From: Monodelphis domestica | Lineage: Eukaryota; Chordata; Mammalia; Didelphimorphia; Didelphidae | NCBI RefSeq assembly: GCF_027887165.1 | Contig: NC_077228.1 | Span: forward strand, 207,089,979 to 207,153,978 | DNA: 64,000 nt | Direction of reading: 5' to 3' | In this document: piece by piece, positions 37,350 through 48,776 of the stretch | How the letters are laid out: each line of letters starts with the position of its first letter | Numbering within the stretch: position 1 is the stretch's first letter | Translations under genes and position numbers: made by a program | The notes under the pieces: model-generated | Database searches by the model: none | The model's input: the letters and a program-made list of their open reading frames with translations, nothing else | Told to the model about the DNA's origin: nothing

Positions 37350-37477
37350 GAAGTTTATGCATTATTGATGCTTTTCTCTTACACCTATTCATCAAGACTT
37401 TTGTGATTTCAACTGAAGAACTTACTGGTAATATATTGAACACAAAGATGGAGGCCAAACTGAATTTCTTTTTCAAG
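37350..37477 (+). CDS. EFCAB13: EFCAB13 start-codon exon (5' UTR 37,350-37,447; coding 37,448-37,477)
   Basis: Acceptor TTTTTGTAG at 37,341-37,349, donor GTAATG at 37,478. The coding part is ATG plus nine codons, MEAKLNFFFK, resembling the human EFCAB13 start METKVHLFCQ as I remember it. The ATG has a strong context (A at -3, G at +4) and leaves in phase 0, as the next exon needs. Two short upstream reading frames lie in the leader: 37,357-37,368 and 37,368-37,406, the stop of the first overlapping the ATG of the second (TGATG). They may damp translation. EFCAB13 is a poorly characterised EF-hand-domain protein. Confidence 0.8.
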
Positions 37478-37786
37478 GTAATGCTTTCATATGTGCTTTT
37501 AGAGATAATTAAGAGAAAAATCATGGGGCATGATGGGTTCATTTTTAGTGGCATTAATCTTGGAAAATGTTGATTCTAGAGTCAGAGACTCAGGTTCAAA
37601 TCCTGCCCCTTATATTTACTACCTGTTAAGGTAGTAGTAGGGGGCATCTTAGGCCAAAATGCCTTCTTGGACCAGTTTCATCATCTGAAAGTGAAAGGTT
37701 TGCAATAGATGGCTTCTAAGGTCTCTTCCAGCTCTAAATCTGAAAGAGACCCTTCACAACACTTTTCATGGGAAAACAGAATTCCA

Positions 37787-37945
37787 GGGGTAGCTAGGTG
37801 GCTCTGTGAATAGGGAGCCAGACCTGGAGATGGGAGGTCCTGGTTTCAAATGTGACCTCAGATACTTCCTAGCAGTGTGACCCTGGGCAAGTCACTTAAC
37901 TTTAGTTTCCTAGCCCTTACTGCTCATTTGCCTTGGAACTTAGTA
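37787..37945 (+). repeat. Marsupial SINE, type B, 3' end missing
   Basis: GGGGTAGCTAGGTGGCTCTG head to TGCCTTGGAACTTAG. Confidence 0.8.
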
Positions 37946-38027
37946 TCACTCTTCATATACTCTTCATACTTCATAACTTAGAAATGACTTCAGTATTTAT
38001 TGAAAAGAACCAATATAGAGGCAGTAG

Positions 38028-38102
38028 AATAGAAAGAAAGAAAGAAAGAAGAAAGAAAGAAAAAAAAGGAAGGAAGGAAGTAAAAAAGAAGAAAGAAAGA
38101 AA
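38028..38102. repeat. (GAAA)n/(GGAA)n microsatellite
   Basis: Purine-rich GAAA and GGAAG units over about 75 bases. Confidence 0.92.
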
Positions 38103-38519
38103 GTACCTATATATACTCCAAAATAGAATAGGTAACTATCCTACTTTTCACAACTCTTTTTGTTGATTTAATTGAACAAACATAATACAAGGACAGATCC
38201 AAGTCCTGGGAATATAAAGACAAAAGCAAGACAAAATCTGTTTTTAAGAATTTTTTACTCTCAGGAAATAAAACAAAAAGACAAGTATATAAATGCATAT
38301 GCATTACACCAAATAATTTCAAGAAGGAGAAAGCTTGAATCATTTTCAGCATCAAGAACAAGGCTGTATGACTTGGCCTTAAGAGTAAAATGGTCAAGAC
38401 TTTTTAAATGGGCTTTGCAGATCAAACTATCATGCTACCTGAAAAGTTCATACTAGTTTATCTTCTTTTAGCAGTATATTCAATATGTCATAGACAGAAA
38501 ACATGTACTAACAATTCTT

Positions 38520-40006
38520 TTTTTTAATTTAAATTTTAATTAATTTATTTGTTTTTTAGTCAATTTAGAACATTATTCCTTGGTTTCAAGAATCATATTC
38601 TTTCCCTCCCTTCCCTCCCTCCACCCTTCCCATAGCTGACACTCAATTCCACTGGGTCCTTGATCAGAACTTATTTTCATGTTGTTGATATTTGCACTAG
38701 GATGTTCATTTAGAGTCTACATCCCCAATCATATCCCTTCAACCCATGTAATCAAGCAGTTGTTTTTCTTCTATGTTTCTACTCCCACAGTTTTTCCTCT
38801 GAATGTGGATAGTGTTTTTTCTTGTAGTTCCCTCCAGTTTGTTCAGGATCACTGCATTGCCACTAATGGAGAAGTCCATTACATTCAATTGTACCACAGT
38901 GTATCATTCTCTGTGTACAATTTTCTCCTGGTTCTGCTCCTTTCACTCTGCATCAGTTCTTGGAGGTCATTCTAGGTCCCATGGAATTCCTCCAGTTCAT
39001 TATTCCTTTGAGCACAGTAGTATTCCATCACCAACAGATACCACAATTGGTTCAGTCATTCCCCAATTGGAGGGCATCCCCTCATTTTCCAATTTTTTGC
39101 CACCACAAAGAGTGCAGCTATGAATATTCATGTACAAGTCTTTTTCCTTATTATCTCCTTGGAGTACAAACCCAGCAGGGCTATGGCTGGATCAAAGGTC
39201 AGTCAGTCTTTTAGTGCCCTTTGGGCATAGTTCCGGATTACCCTCCAGAATGGTTGGATCACTTCACAACTCCACCAGCAATGCATTAATGTCTCAACTT
39301 TGCCAAATCCCCTCCAGCACTCATTACTTTCCATTGCTGTCATGTTTGCCAATCTGCTAGGTGTGAGGTGATACCTCAGAGTTGTTTTGATTTGCATCTC
39401 TCTGATTATAAGAGATTTAGAACACTTTTTCATGTGCTTATTAATGGTTTTGATTTCTTTAACTGAAAATTGCCTTTTCATGTCTCTTGCCCATTTATCA
39501 ATTGGAGAATGGCTTGATTTTTTGTACTATTGATTTAGTTCTTTGTAGATTTGAGTAATTAGACCTTTGTCAGAGGTTTCTGTTATGAAGATTGTTTCCC
39601 AATTTATTGCTTCCCTTCTAATTTTGGTTGCATTGGTTTTGTTTGTACAAAACCTTTTTAATTTGATGTAATTAAAATTATTTAGTTTATATTTTGTTTT
39701 TTTTCTAGCTCTTGCTTGGTTTTAAAGTCTTTCCTTTCCCAAAGATCTGATATGTATACTATTCTGTGTTCACCTAATTTGCTTATAGTTTCCTTCTTTT
39801 TATTCAAGTCATTCACCCATTCTCAGTTTATCTTGGTGTAGGTGTGAGATGATGGTTGAAACCTAATCTCTCCCATACTGTCTTCCAATTTTCCAGCAGT
39901 TTTTATCAAATAGTGGATTTTGGTCCCCAAAGATAGGATCTTTGGGCTTATCATAGACTATCTTGCTGAGGTTATTTACCCCAAGACTATTCCACTGATC
40001 CTCCTT
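38520..40006 (-). mobile_element. 5'-truncated LINE-1, 1.49 kb, minus strand
   Basis: The complement encodes the ORF2 C-terminal region: [30 protein letters not shown] and [16 protein letters not shown] closely resemble mammalian L1 ORF2 ([20 protein letters not shown] and CWRGCGE...LLHCWW). Flanked by a perfect 16-base duplication TGTACTAACAATTCTT (38,504-38,519 and 40,007-40,022), which points to a rather recent insertion. Confidence 0.92.
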
Positions 40007-41189
40007 TGTACTAACAATTCTTATAATTGACACATTCTAAATTATTTCATGACAGTCAACTTGATGTCTTAGCTAGAGAGTAATCCTCAACCTCTTACAA
40101 AACCTCCTAAATCTATGGATTTGGTTAAATATTTCTTTTTTCTTTCAAAAGAAAGAGCATTTTATTTGCAGATATACTTCATGAGAAAGTCACTTGATTC
40201 TCACTAAGCTTTTAACTGTGGTGATAAAATAACATCACTTGCTGTGACACTTTAGTAAATGTAAAATGCTTAAAAAAACACAATAGTTTTTTTTCCTCCT
40301 CATGGATGTGAACCATTTATAAAATTATTTCCCGGTTTTGATTGGTAGTTGATTCAAATAAAATTTGGTTATTTTCAAAAATTAAAAAAAAATTACTTTG
40401 GTGTGAGTTTCACCTCCAATAGACACTGACTGAGTGACCTTAGCAAAGCCAGTTTCTCAATGGCAGTTCTGTTAGAATATAAGTTTACAAAGAATATAAG
40501 ACCCATTTTGAGAGAGGGAAGTTTCCTTACTCAGGAATCCCCTATAAGAATGAAATCACAGATCTAGTTAACCTGCTACTATCAAATGTTGTTGCATGAT
40601 GGGTAGTGGAAAGGAAATGGGGACATAGAGTCTGCAAAGAAAAGAGCTGGGTTTGAATATTCTCTGTAGCACTAGCTGTATGACCTTGGGTAAGATTCTG
40701 AATCTCAGTTTCCTCATCCATAAAATGGGGATAATAATAACTGTAGTACCAATATCACAGGGCTGTTGTAAGATTCACATTTATTTGTTGTAGGTAAAAA
40801 CAAACATAATTGCAAACTCTAGAGCCTTAGCTAAGTCCTGATTAATGAAAACAATGAATGTCCTGAAGTGGTCAAGTATTTTCTCCCTGGACCTGCTGTA
40901 TTCTCTACCTCCTAAGAGGAAGCAGAACGACCTTTGGTTATTGGGGGAATATTCAGTTTTAAAATAACACGAGTTTGAAATTTTGGCTGGCATGTATCTC
41001 TAAACAAAAATGATTCTAGGACATCTAAAACAATTAAGACCATGTGTAAAGATAAAAGGCAAACTGTAAAAATAATAGTCAATAGATTGATTATTGGTTA
41101 TAGACTGACTTTAGATACTCTACTTGCTGTGCTTACAGTGAAGTGAATTTCATAGGTGAACTTCTCTTCAGGGCCAGGCACAAGGACAT

Positions 41190-41960
41190 TAAGGAAACTC
41201 TTGTTATAAAAAATCAAATATTTATTGAAAATACATAAGGATAAAAAGGATTTCTAATTCTAAGGAATTCTAACTCCACCCAAATAAAACTCCCTGGTTC
41301 TGCAAGGACCTGCTTCTCTTGTTTCACAGGCTAGATCTTTCCTGATCTGACTAACCCATGTTTTTACTATTCTAAATAATAAACTAACCATATTATCCTT
41401 ATAATTCTTAAGTTTCTCTCCAAGTTATAAAAATAACAAAGGCTAGATGACTGAGTTTCAGCAAGAACTAAGTTAGAACTCTGAGCCTTAGCAGCCTCAG
41501 AGTCCAAACCAAAGACCAGGTCTTTCTTTGGTCTTCTCAGAGTTAAACCAATTTATAAAAACAGCAAAAGAGAATCACTAGTGTTTCCTAAGTTGGGAAA
41601 GGAAAACACTTAGCTCCTTCAGGTCTATCCCTCCTTTCCTTCTCCTGTGGAGGAGAGAGAGAGAGAGGAAAAGATATTACCTTCTCTAAGCCCTCAGAGA
41701 GAGTGTGACTCTGCCAACTGTCAGAGACCAACTGCCACAGAAAAATCATTAGCTTTGAAACTGACACTCTATCTCAGCTGTGTTTGAAACTCCGATTCTT
41801 ACTAAAGTCAGCTTCTCTACTTCTTATCTCTAAACTAATATAATAAGATTTAATTTCTAATATCATTTTTATACATGGAACAACTTAAGGATCAGACTAA
41901 GGAGTATTTTAAGTCCATAAGAATAGACTAAACTACTTACTGTCTAGATGTTGATTTTAT
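41190..41960 (-). mobile_element. Possible LTR-like block, unassigned
   Basis: Repeat-poor AT-rich block with an AATAAA in minus orientation near 41,221 and TATAAAA-like words. No end repeats were found. Could be an old LTR or unique sequence. Confidence 0.25.
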
Positions 41961-42111
41961 TTGTTGTCATTGAACTTGCCTGCATTCCCATCTAATTGCA
42001 TTTGTTGGCGCTGTTCCAGATGTCTGACTGTTGGTCTAACTCAGAGTGGGAGGGATAACTAATGTTCCCATGTAAGGGTTCATCTAATTGTGAGTCTTGT
42101 TTCTTTCTCAG

Positions 42112-42305
42112 TCCAAAAAGGAAGTAAGTTCACCAAAGACTGCGAGTAGTAGTAGTACTACTACTACTACTACTTTTTCAAGTGGTATGACATCATCAGG
42201 AGTTGACACTCGAAAGTACATCAAGATTTCAAGAATGTTAGAGAAGAGAGTTTCACCAGAAGCCATGTCTCAGGTTAATATACTAACCCCTAAACCCAAG
42301 AAAGG
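42112..42305 (+). CDS. EFCAB13: EFCAB13 coding exon 2, Ser/Thr-rich N-terminal segment
   Basis: Exon of 194 bases, phase 0 in and phase 2 out, residues 11-75. It begins SKKEVSSPKTA, continues with Ser4-Thr6 coded by (AGT)4(ACT)6, then VDTRKYIKISRMLEKRVSPE, which aligns with human NHKKYIKFSKTIEKEISPE. The Ser/Thr run is encoded by a perfect 24-base palindrome. The region before the EF-hand units looks disordered. Acceptor TTTCTCAG, donor GTAAGT. Confidence 0.9.
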
Positions 42306-43151
42306 GTAAGTGAAAATGTTGAGTTGTACTTTCTAATCTGTAACATATTATGCAAATATCCTGAGTAAAGAGTCTTTTGGGAAAGAGAATTATTCTTCTC
42401 TGCCCCAATGCCCCCATGTAAAAGGGGGAGCAATCTTAATGGGGCCAATGGGCTTTCCCATTGCCCAAGTGCACATACTCCTAGACACTCTTCTAGAGTG
42501 TAATGATGAGTTATAACTCATATAGACACATAGGAAAATATTGGAGTCAATTGTAGGCTTTCAAATATGAGAATAGAATTCTTTGAAAATGACCATTGGG
42601 AGAGAAAATGGGATGGGAAGAGAGAAGGCTCCATTACTCTGATATTTGATGAATGTGCATTCTCCTGTGCAATGGGACAATTGACCCGAGTCCTCTTAAG
42701 TACTTCCATGTGTATTACCTGTCCATAATCTCCTTCTGATAGGTCCAGGAACTCCAGAATACCAAAGATTCCTAGGAAGAGAATATATAGTATGTCCTTC
42801 TCCTTTCAAAGATAACAGGCCAATATGGAGAGGAAAGCTTGACGTTAAAAGGCACATGGGCAATCTTATCCTCACTTGTTTGTGTTTTGGGCTGGCCATC
42901 CAGGGTGGCAGTGAATTTGGAGCCAGAGGACTTGGGTTTGAAATTCTGATTTATCACCAAGTACCCATGTGAACTCAGACAAGTCACTTTGGGCTTTACT
43001 TCAGTCATCTTTAAAATGGGGAGGTCTGGTAAACCTTTCAGCTCAGTATCTGTGAACCTATTACCTTTATGTGAAAGTGATATTTGAAGAGCAACTCATT
43101 TCCTATCTCCCTTAAAATAGCTCCCCAATCAACTTGTCATATTATTATTCT

Positions 43152-43730
43152 TTTTTTGCCTCATATTCTGCATATTTTTAAAAAAATTTATTTTTTAAAT
43201 TTGGTCAATTTTGAACATTATTCCCTGGTTACAAAAATCATTTTCTATTCCTCCCTCTCCTTTCCCCTCCCCTCCCCTCCTGTAGCCGATACACAGTTCC
43301 ACTGGGTATTACATGTGTCCTTGACCAGAATCCATTTCCATATTGTTGATATTTGCACTAGGATGCTCATTCAGAGTCTATATCCCCAATTGTATCCCCC
43401 TCGACCCATGTAATCAAGCAATTGTTTTTTCTTTGGTGTTTTTACTCCCACAGTTTTCCCTCTGATTGTGGACAGTGTTCTTTCTCATAGATCCCTCCAA
43501 GTTGTTCAGGATCACTACATTGTCACTAATGGAGAAGTCCATTACGTTCGATTAAACCACAGTGTATTAGTCTCTGTGTACAATGTTTTCCTGGTTCTGC
43601 TCCTCTCGCTCTGCATCACTTCCTGGAGGTTGTTCCAGTCTCCATGGAATTCCTCTACTTTGTTGTTCCTTTGAGCACAATAGTATTCCATCACCAACAT
43701 ATACCACAATTTTATATTATTCTATTATTT
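43152..43730 (-). mobile_element. 5'-truncated LINE-1 with complex 3' tail, minus strand
   Basis: Same 3' UTR words as the L1 at 38.5 kb (GTCAATTTTGAACATTATTC; TGGTTCTGCTCCTCTCGCTC). Flanked by a perfect 14-base duplication CATATTATTATTCT (43,138-43,151 and 43,731-43,744). About 24 bases of non-L1 sequence lie between the L1 3' end and a second A run. Confidence 0.85.
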
Positions 43731-44952
43731 CATATTATTATTCTCAGTGTCCTATGGTGAAAAGTACCTTTGGATCCAGATTCAGAGAACTTGAATTCAG
43801 ACTCTGCTTTTGATGCTTACTGTTTGATTTGGTTAAGTCACTTGGTAATTTAGCCCTCTTGGATTTTCAATTTCCTCACCTATAAAATGAGGATCATCGT
43901 CTGGATCAGGGGTACTTAACCTGCAGTCCACAGGCCTTCATGGTCTGTGGATATCTTTCTGGGGGAGTTTGAACCTGGGTTGGAAAACATATATGTATAT
44001 ATATGCTCACTAACCTAAAATTTTTAGCATTTTCTTCAATTATGAATGTAGGCAACAAAGCATTATTTTGAGGGAGAGTCCATAGACATCATTATCTTGC
44101 CAAAAGGTCCATGACAGAAAAAAAAGACTGACTTGTTTTTGAATCCCTTCAAGCTCTGTATCCATTATCCAAGTATTTAGAGTATTTTCTTTGTATTAAA
44201 CAACAAAAACTTTCTTTTTTAGTAGGTAGCTTTAAAAATTATGATTTGGGAAGGGCTTTGTTTTTATCTAAAATTCAAAGAAAGAGTGCTTACTGAAGGA
44301 ATATCTAGTCTGGGAATGATATTAGAAATGCCCAGGTTTTCTGCGTAATTCTGTAAATATAGTCATGGAGAATACCTTTGGAAAGTACTGTTACAAAGAC
44401 TGCTGAGGTATAGACCACTAGTACGTAACCCAGGATGGGATATTCTCCCGTATAATAGATACATGAGGTATCTACATCAAACAGGAGGTACTCTTTTTCC
44501 AATCATATGGACATATTGACAACTTTTTCATTCACTGAAAATTTCAATTTAATGTAAAAACTCTTGTTATATATCTCAAGGAGGCAGGGCTGGAGGGATA
44601 ATGGAAGAAATTCTGGTAATATTAAAAAAACATGAATAAAAGTACATTGTCATCATTTCCAATCAAATGACATAATATCTATAAAGCACTTTGACAATCG
44701 TAAAGCTAGTTCCAGAATTGAGACACAAGATAGTCATTGTGGTTCACTTAATTCCCACAATAAACCACTTTCTGTCCTAATCATTTCAGTTCCCTCAGTG
44801 TGATCCTAGGCAAGTCACTTGATCCCTGTTTGCCTCATTTTCCTCATTTGTAAAATGGAAATAATAATAGCACCCACCTGCCAGGATTATTGTCAAGATC
44901 AAATGAAATAATAATTGTAAAGCATGGCATATAGTAAGTGCTAACTAAATGT

Positions 44953-45190
44953 TTTTTTTTTATTTTGGTCATGTCCAACTCTTTGTGTCTCCATTTGGGG
45001 TTTACTTGGCAAAGATACTTGAGTGGTTTACCATGTCCTTATCTATTTCATTACAGATGAGGAAACTGAGACAAACAGGATTAAATGACTTGCCCAGGGT
45101 CACACAGAAATAAGAGTCTGAGGCCAGATTTGAACTAAGGTCTTCTTGACTCTAGGCCTTGTTCTCTATTCTCTGTACCACATAGCTACC
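44953..45190 (-). repeat. Marsupial SINE, type A, minus strand
   Basis: TGGTCATGTCCAACTCTTTG at the left, TACCACATAGCTACC at the right. Confidence 0.82.
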
Positions 45191-46134
45191 AATTAAACAT
45201 TAGATATTATTATTTTAGTTATAATTGGCTATTATAATTGTTATATAATATATATAACATTATTTAAAATATCATTGATTAAAAGGTTAACATTTTAACA
45301 TTTTTCTTGATGATAACCTGACCCTGAATTACTGACATGAACTTCTCTGTTTGTGTGAACAAGTGTGCGCCATTCAGACATTTGTTCAACATTCTTTTTC
45401 AGCACGTTATTGCTTGAGTTCATGGAGCTGTGGTCTATGGAAAGCCTTTTGATTATACTCTTGAATTTTAATCATTTCATGGATTCCATCCAAAAATCAG
45501 TCAATCAATGAATCAATATTTATTAAGTAGCCATTGTGCTAAGCCCTTGGGATACAAAAAGAAGTGAAAGGTAGTTCCTGCCTGTATGGAGTTTATAATC
45601 TAATGGAAAATCAATATCACTTCCCCTTATGTTACACAAATTAAGTGGCATTTTCCTATTGTGGGCTTTTACTATGGCTTCATGAAGGGATGGGGAAGTA
45701 TTTCTCTTAGATTTTAACTTCTTTAATGTCTGCTCTGAGTAATTTTTAAAGCTATACTCATCAAATGTCAAACACACTGCAGAGGTTAGCAATACTAATG
45801 AGAATCGATTGAACCAGATTAAAATGTAATTAGAAAATATTTATCAAAATAAATAAAAATACAAGAGAATATAGAAGATATTAATATGGTGTTTTCTAAG
45901 TCAGCATGTAGCCAGATGGGATCCTTAAGAAGGATTCAATGTTCATTTCTATATGAGTTTGACACAACTACTCGAAAGTAGAAGTTCTTAATGTTTTTTT
46001 GTGGACCAGTCATGGACCCCTTCAGCAGGCTGGTGAAACCTAAGGAAATCTTCTCAGAAAAATGTTTAAGTGTTTTAAAATGAATAAAATAAAATGCAGG
46101 ATTGCAAAGGAAAGAAATCATTTTAAAATACCAC

Positions 46135-46365
46135 TATCATCATGTTTTATTTTTATTTTCAGTTACAAATTCTTTCCCTTTCTTTACCCCCACCACTCAT
46201 TTATATAGAAAGAAATATTATACTCTTTATACATATGAACATTAACCATGTTCTGAGGGGGATAAAGCAAGAAAAATGAAGACAGGGAAAAAAATGCTTC
46301 AGTCTGCATTCTAAATCTCTACCTGGAGGTGGGATAGCATTTCTAATCTTGAATCTTTTGGAGTT
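46135..46365 (-). mobile_element. Old LINE-1 3' remnant, minus strand
   Basis: TCTACCTGGAGGTGGGATAG, CTTCAGTCTGCATTC and CAGTTACAAATTC match the older L1 3' form also seen at about 9.0-9.8 kb. Confidence 0.5.
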
Positions 46366-46396
46366 CTGGGATCAAAATATTTTTTTAAAGTTTATG

Positions 46397-46600
46397 AGGG
46401 GGCAGCTGGATGGCTCAGTGGATTGAGAGTTAGGCCTAGAGATGGGATGTCCTAGGTTCAAATCTGGCCTCAGCCACTTCTAGCTGTGTAACCCTGGGCA
46501 AGTCACTTGACCCCTATTGCTTAGCCCTTACCACTCAGTTCTGCGTTGGTACCAATACACAGTATTGACTCCAAGATGGAAGGTAAGGGTTAAAAAAAAA
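46397..46600 (+). repeat. Marsupial SINE, type B
   Basis: GGGGGCAGCTGGATGGCTCA head to GATGGAAGGTAAGGGTT tail with A run. Confidence 0.88.
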
Positions 46601-46662
46601 AGTTTATTAAACTCTTGCTCTAAAGACTTTTGATAGATAAATTTACTACTTTTCTTTCTTTC

Positions 46663-46858
46663 TTTTTTTTTTAAACCCTATCTTCCATCTTAGAATCAAT
46701 ATGGTATATTGGTTCCAAGGCAGAAGAGTACTAAGGGCTAGGAAATGGAATTAAATGACTTGCTTAGAGCAAGGAAGTGTCTGAGGCCAAATTTGAATGC
46801 AGGACTGCTTATCTCTTGGCCTGGCTCCCAATCTACTGGGCCATCTAGTTTTTGCCCC
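46663..46858 (-). repeat. Marsupial SINE, type B, minus strand
   Basis: TTTAAACCCTATCTTCCATC to CCATCTAGTTTTTGCCCC, facing the previous copy. Confidence 0.8.
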
Positions 46859-47154
46859 CTTTTGATTCTTAAAAAAAAAAAAAGACATTTCTTATTTAAT
46901 TCCAACAAACAAAATCACAAATCTTTTTCATTTCTCTGATTAAATAATTTAGGAGGAATAATGACATAAGTAAAACATAGTTTAATATGTACAAATATCT
47001 TTTTGTCAAATGATGCCTTCTCCAAGGGGAGAGAGGAGGAAGTTAACTGAATATATTAATATTTTAAATGTTGCAAACAAAAATATAAATAACTAATTTA
47101 AAAGTGTTGTTAGTGCAAGGCTCATCAAAAAGGTGGCCAACCTTTTCGTAACCT

Positions 47155-47624
47155 TGCCTGGGGTAACGAACATACAGAGTGATGAATGGATGCTATATGA
47201 AAAAGCATAACGACCCTTTATTGGGTTCAAACAAAGCAATATATAGGTTAAGACCACAGGAAGATATGACGTTACAGCCCAGCAACAGCAGGAACCAATA
47301 ATTGGGCAGATTCATAGGAATTCATGACATTACCTGCCAGGCACAGGGAAGAACCGAGAGGATTCCAAAGACAGAGAAGCAACTTTCCCACAGTCTCTCA
47401 CAATTTCTCACAACCCTTATCAGTCCTCTGCTGGCTACTCCAACCTTACAGTTTCTTTCTCACAAACCTTATCAGTCCTCCCTCTGATGCTTCTCCAACC
47501 TTGAGCACACAGCTGGGCAGGTCGTATACAGTTCAACCCATGACCCTGACTTTGCAGCCCAAGCAGAGAGAAGAGGAGGCTTTAACCCTTACGGTTCCGC
47601 CTTTACGGCAATGCCTCGACTACA
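47155..47624 (-). mobile_element. Probable LTR fossil, minus orientation
   Basis: Read on the minus strand it runs from TG (47,624) to CA (47,155), about 470 bases, with a TATATATT box near 47,238-47,246 and AATAAA at 47,217-47,222 close downstream, the spacing expected in an LTR. No internal coding part was recognised. Limits are approximate; family unknown. Confidence 0.45.
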
Positions 47625-48039
47625 GTTAGGATATGATAGAAGGTAAGAAACAAGATATTTTAATAAGAGTTAATTGATTTAGAGCTGGAAGGAGCCTTCT
47701 AAATTCATATAGACCAAAGTCCTTTATGGAAACTAAGACTTAAGACAAATCACTCAAGAAATTAAATGATTTGCCTATAATCCCAAAGTAAATAAATGGC
47801 AGGTAGTGTTTAACATATAATAACAAATGCAATTAATATATACTTAAATATAATAAAATGTTTAATAAATGTTGATTGAAGTTTTCTCACTCCAAATCCA
47901 GGACACCTCACTTCCCTGCATTTTCTCTTTTTCTTTCCATAAAAAGGAAATCATGATGTATTCAAAGACCTCCTTTCAGGTAGGGGGAGAGATTCAGACT
48001 TATAAAGGAAAAAAAAGAGTGCCTTAAATACCTGGCTAT

Positions 48040-48440
48040 TCCCAGATGGCAGCTGGTCCTCCTCTTGCATATGGCTTATTGCTGTTGAGCTTTGCGTTTG
48101 AAGAGGACCAAAATAGCCTCATGATGTCAGGGTCAATGTACATGTGTCCGACCGACTGTAGCCAATCAGTAGAGCTCATAAAGTTCTACTACAGATTGGA
48201 CATAAATAGCCTGAATGAATATTTGGAATGGAGATGTCTCTAAATTTGTACATCTCATGTTTATTTTTGAGCTACTGCAATTCTGCTTTGTTCATAGAGC
48301 AGGGATCCTTCTTTGATGTGGGCATGCCATACCAGATGGTCCCCTGCCAGCATCTCCCCTGCTTCACAGTTGATACCAGAATTCTAGCTTATAGGTTAAC
48401 CCGTGCCCAGCTCATCTATTTCCTTTTGGAGTTCTATCAA
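48040..48440 (-). mobile_element. Possible old non-LTR retrotransposon fragment
   Basis: GAAGAGGACCAAAATAGCCT, GTGTCCGACCGACTG and TTTGATGTGGGCATGCCATA recall a repeat seen in marsupial DNA whose minus strand encodes the end of a reverse-transcriptase protein. Family uncertain. Confidence 0.4.
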
Positions 48441-48670
48441 GATTTAACCAAATCTAAAAGTATACCAGACCAGATTTATCTTTTCATCTTCTGTTCAGGG
48501 TAACATTTTATCCTACTGTATGTAATGATTGCTACCTAGTATCTCAGATATCTGTGTTAGTAATCTTCCTTACAGTAAGGAAAAGAGAAAAAAGTAAAAA
48601 GAAGAAAAAAGTAAAGGAGTAGAGGGAAAGCTAATCCACTAACTAATCATCCCAAATTACTGTAATTCAG

Positions 48671-48776
48671 GTATGACTCAACATTGTTTGTCTGTGAAGC
48701 GGAAAAAATAATTCAAAGGACACCAAGCAAAATCAAGAAGAAGAGAGAAGTAGTAATGGAAGATAAAGGAACTGAG
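48671..48776 (+). CDS. EFCAB13: EFCAB13 coding exon 3, basic linker
   Basis: Exon of 106 bases, phase 2 in and phase 0 out, residues 76-110: YDSTLFVCEAEKII, then QRTPSKIKKKREVV, then MEDKGTE. It aligns with human FETSIIFCGEE and the stretch ending RTEI. Acceptor AATTCAG, donor GTAAGA. It is lysine-rich, with no recognised domain. Confidence 0.88.

Larger units (their letters stand above)
37478..42111 (+). other. EFCAB13: EFCAB13 intron after the start-codon exon
   Basis: Phase 0 intron of 4.6 kb. It contains a SINE (37,787-37,945), a (GAAA)n tract (38,028-38,102), a well-delimited 1.5 kb L1 (38,520-40,006) and an LTR-like block of uncertain kind (about 41,190-41,960). Confidence 0.8.
42306..48670 (+). 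other. EFCAB13: EFCAB13 intron after coding exon 2
   Basis: Phase 2 intron of 6.4 kb. It contains an L1 (43,152-43,730) with a complex tail, a minus SINE (44,953-45,190), an L1 remnant (46,135-46,365), two SINEs in opposite orientation (46,397-46,858), a minus-strand LTR fossil (47,155-47,624) and a fragment that looks like an old non-LTR element (48,040-48,440). Confidence 0.8.

Noticed and set aside
38679-39360. Several overlapping open frames of about 80-106 residues
   Set aside because: Antisense frames of the minus-strand L1; the same frames recur at 27.3, 29.2 and 43.5 kb.
48046-48503. Two open frames suggesting a small gene just before EFCAB13 coding exon 3
   Set aside because: No human EFCAB13 match, and the phase of the flanking exons joins without it. 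The words recur in my memory of a marsupial repeat.
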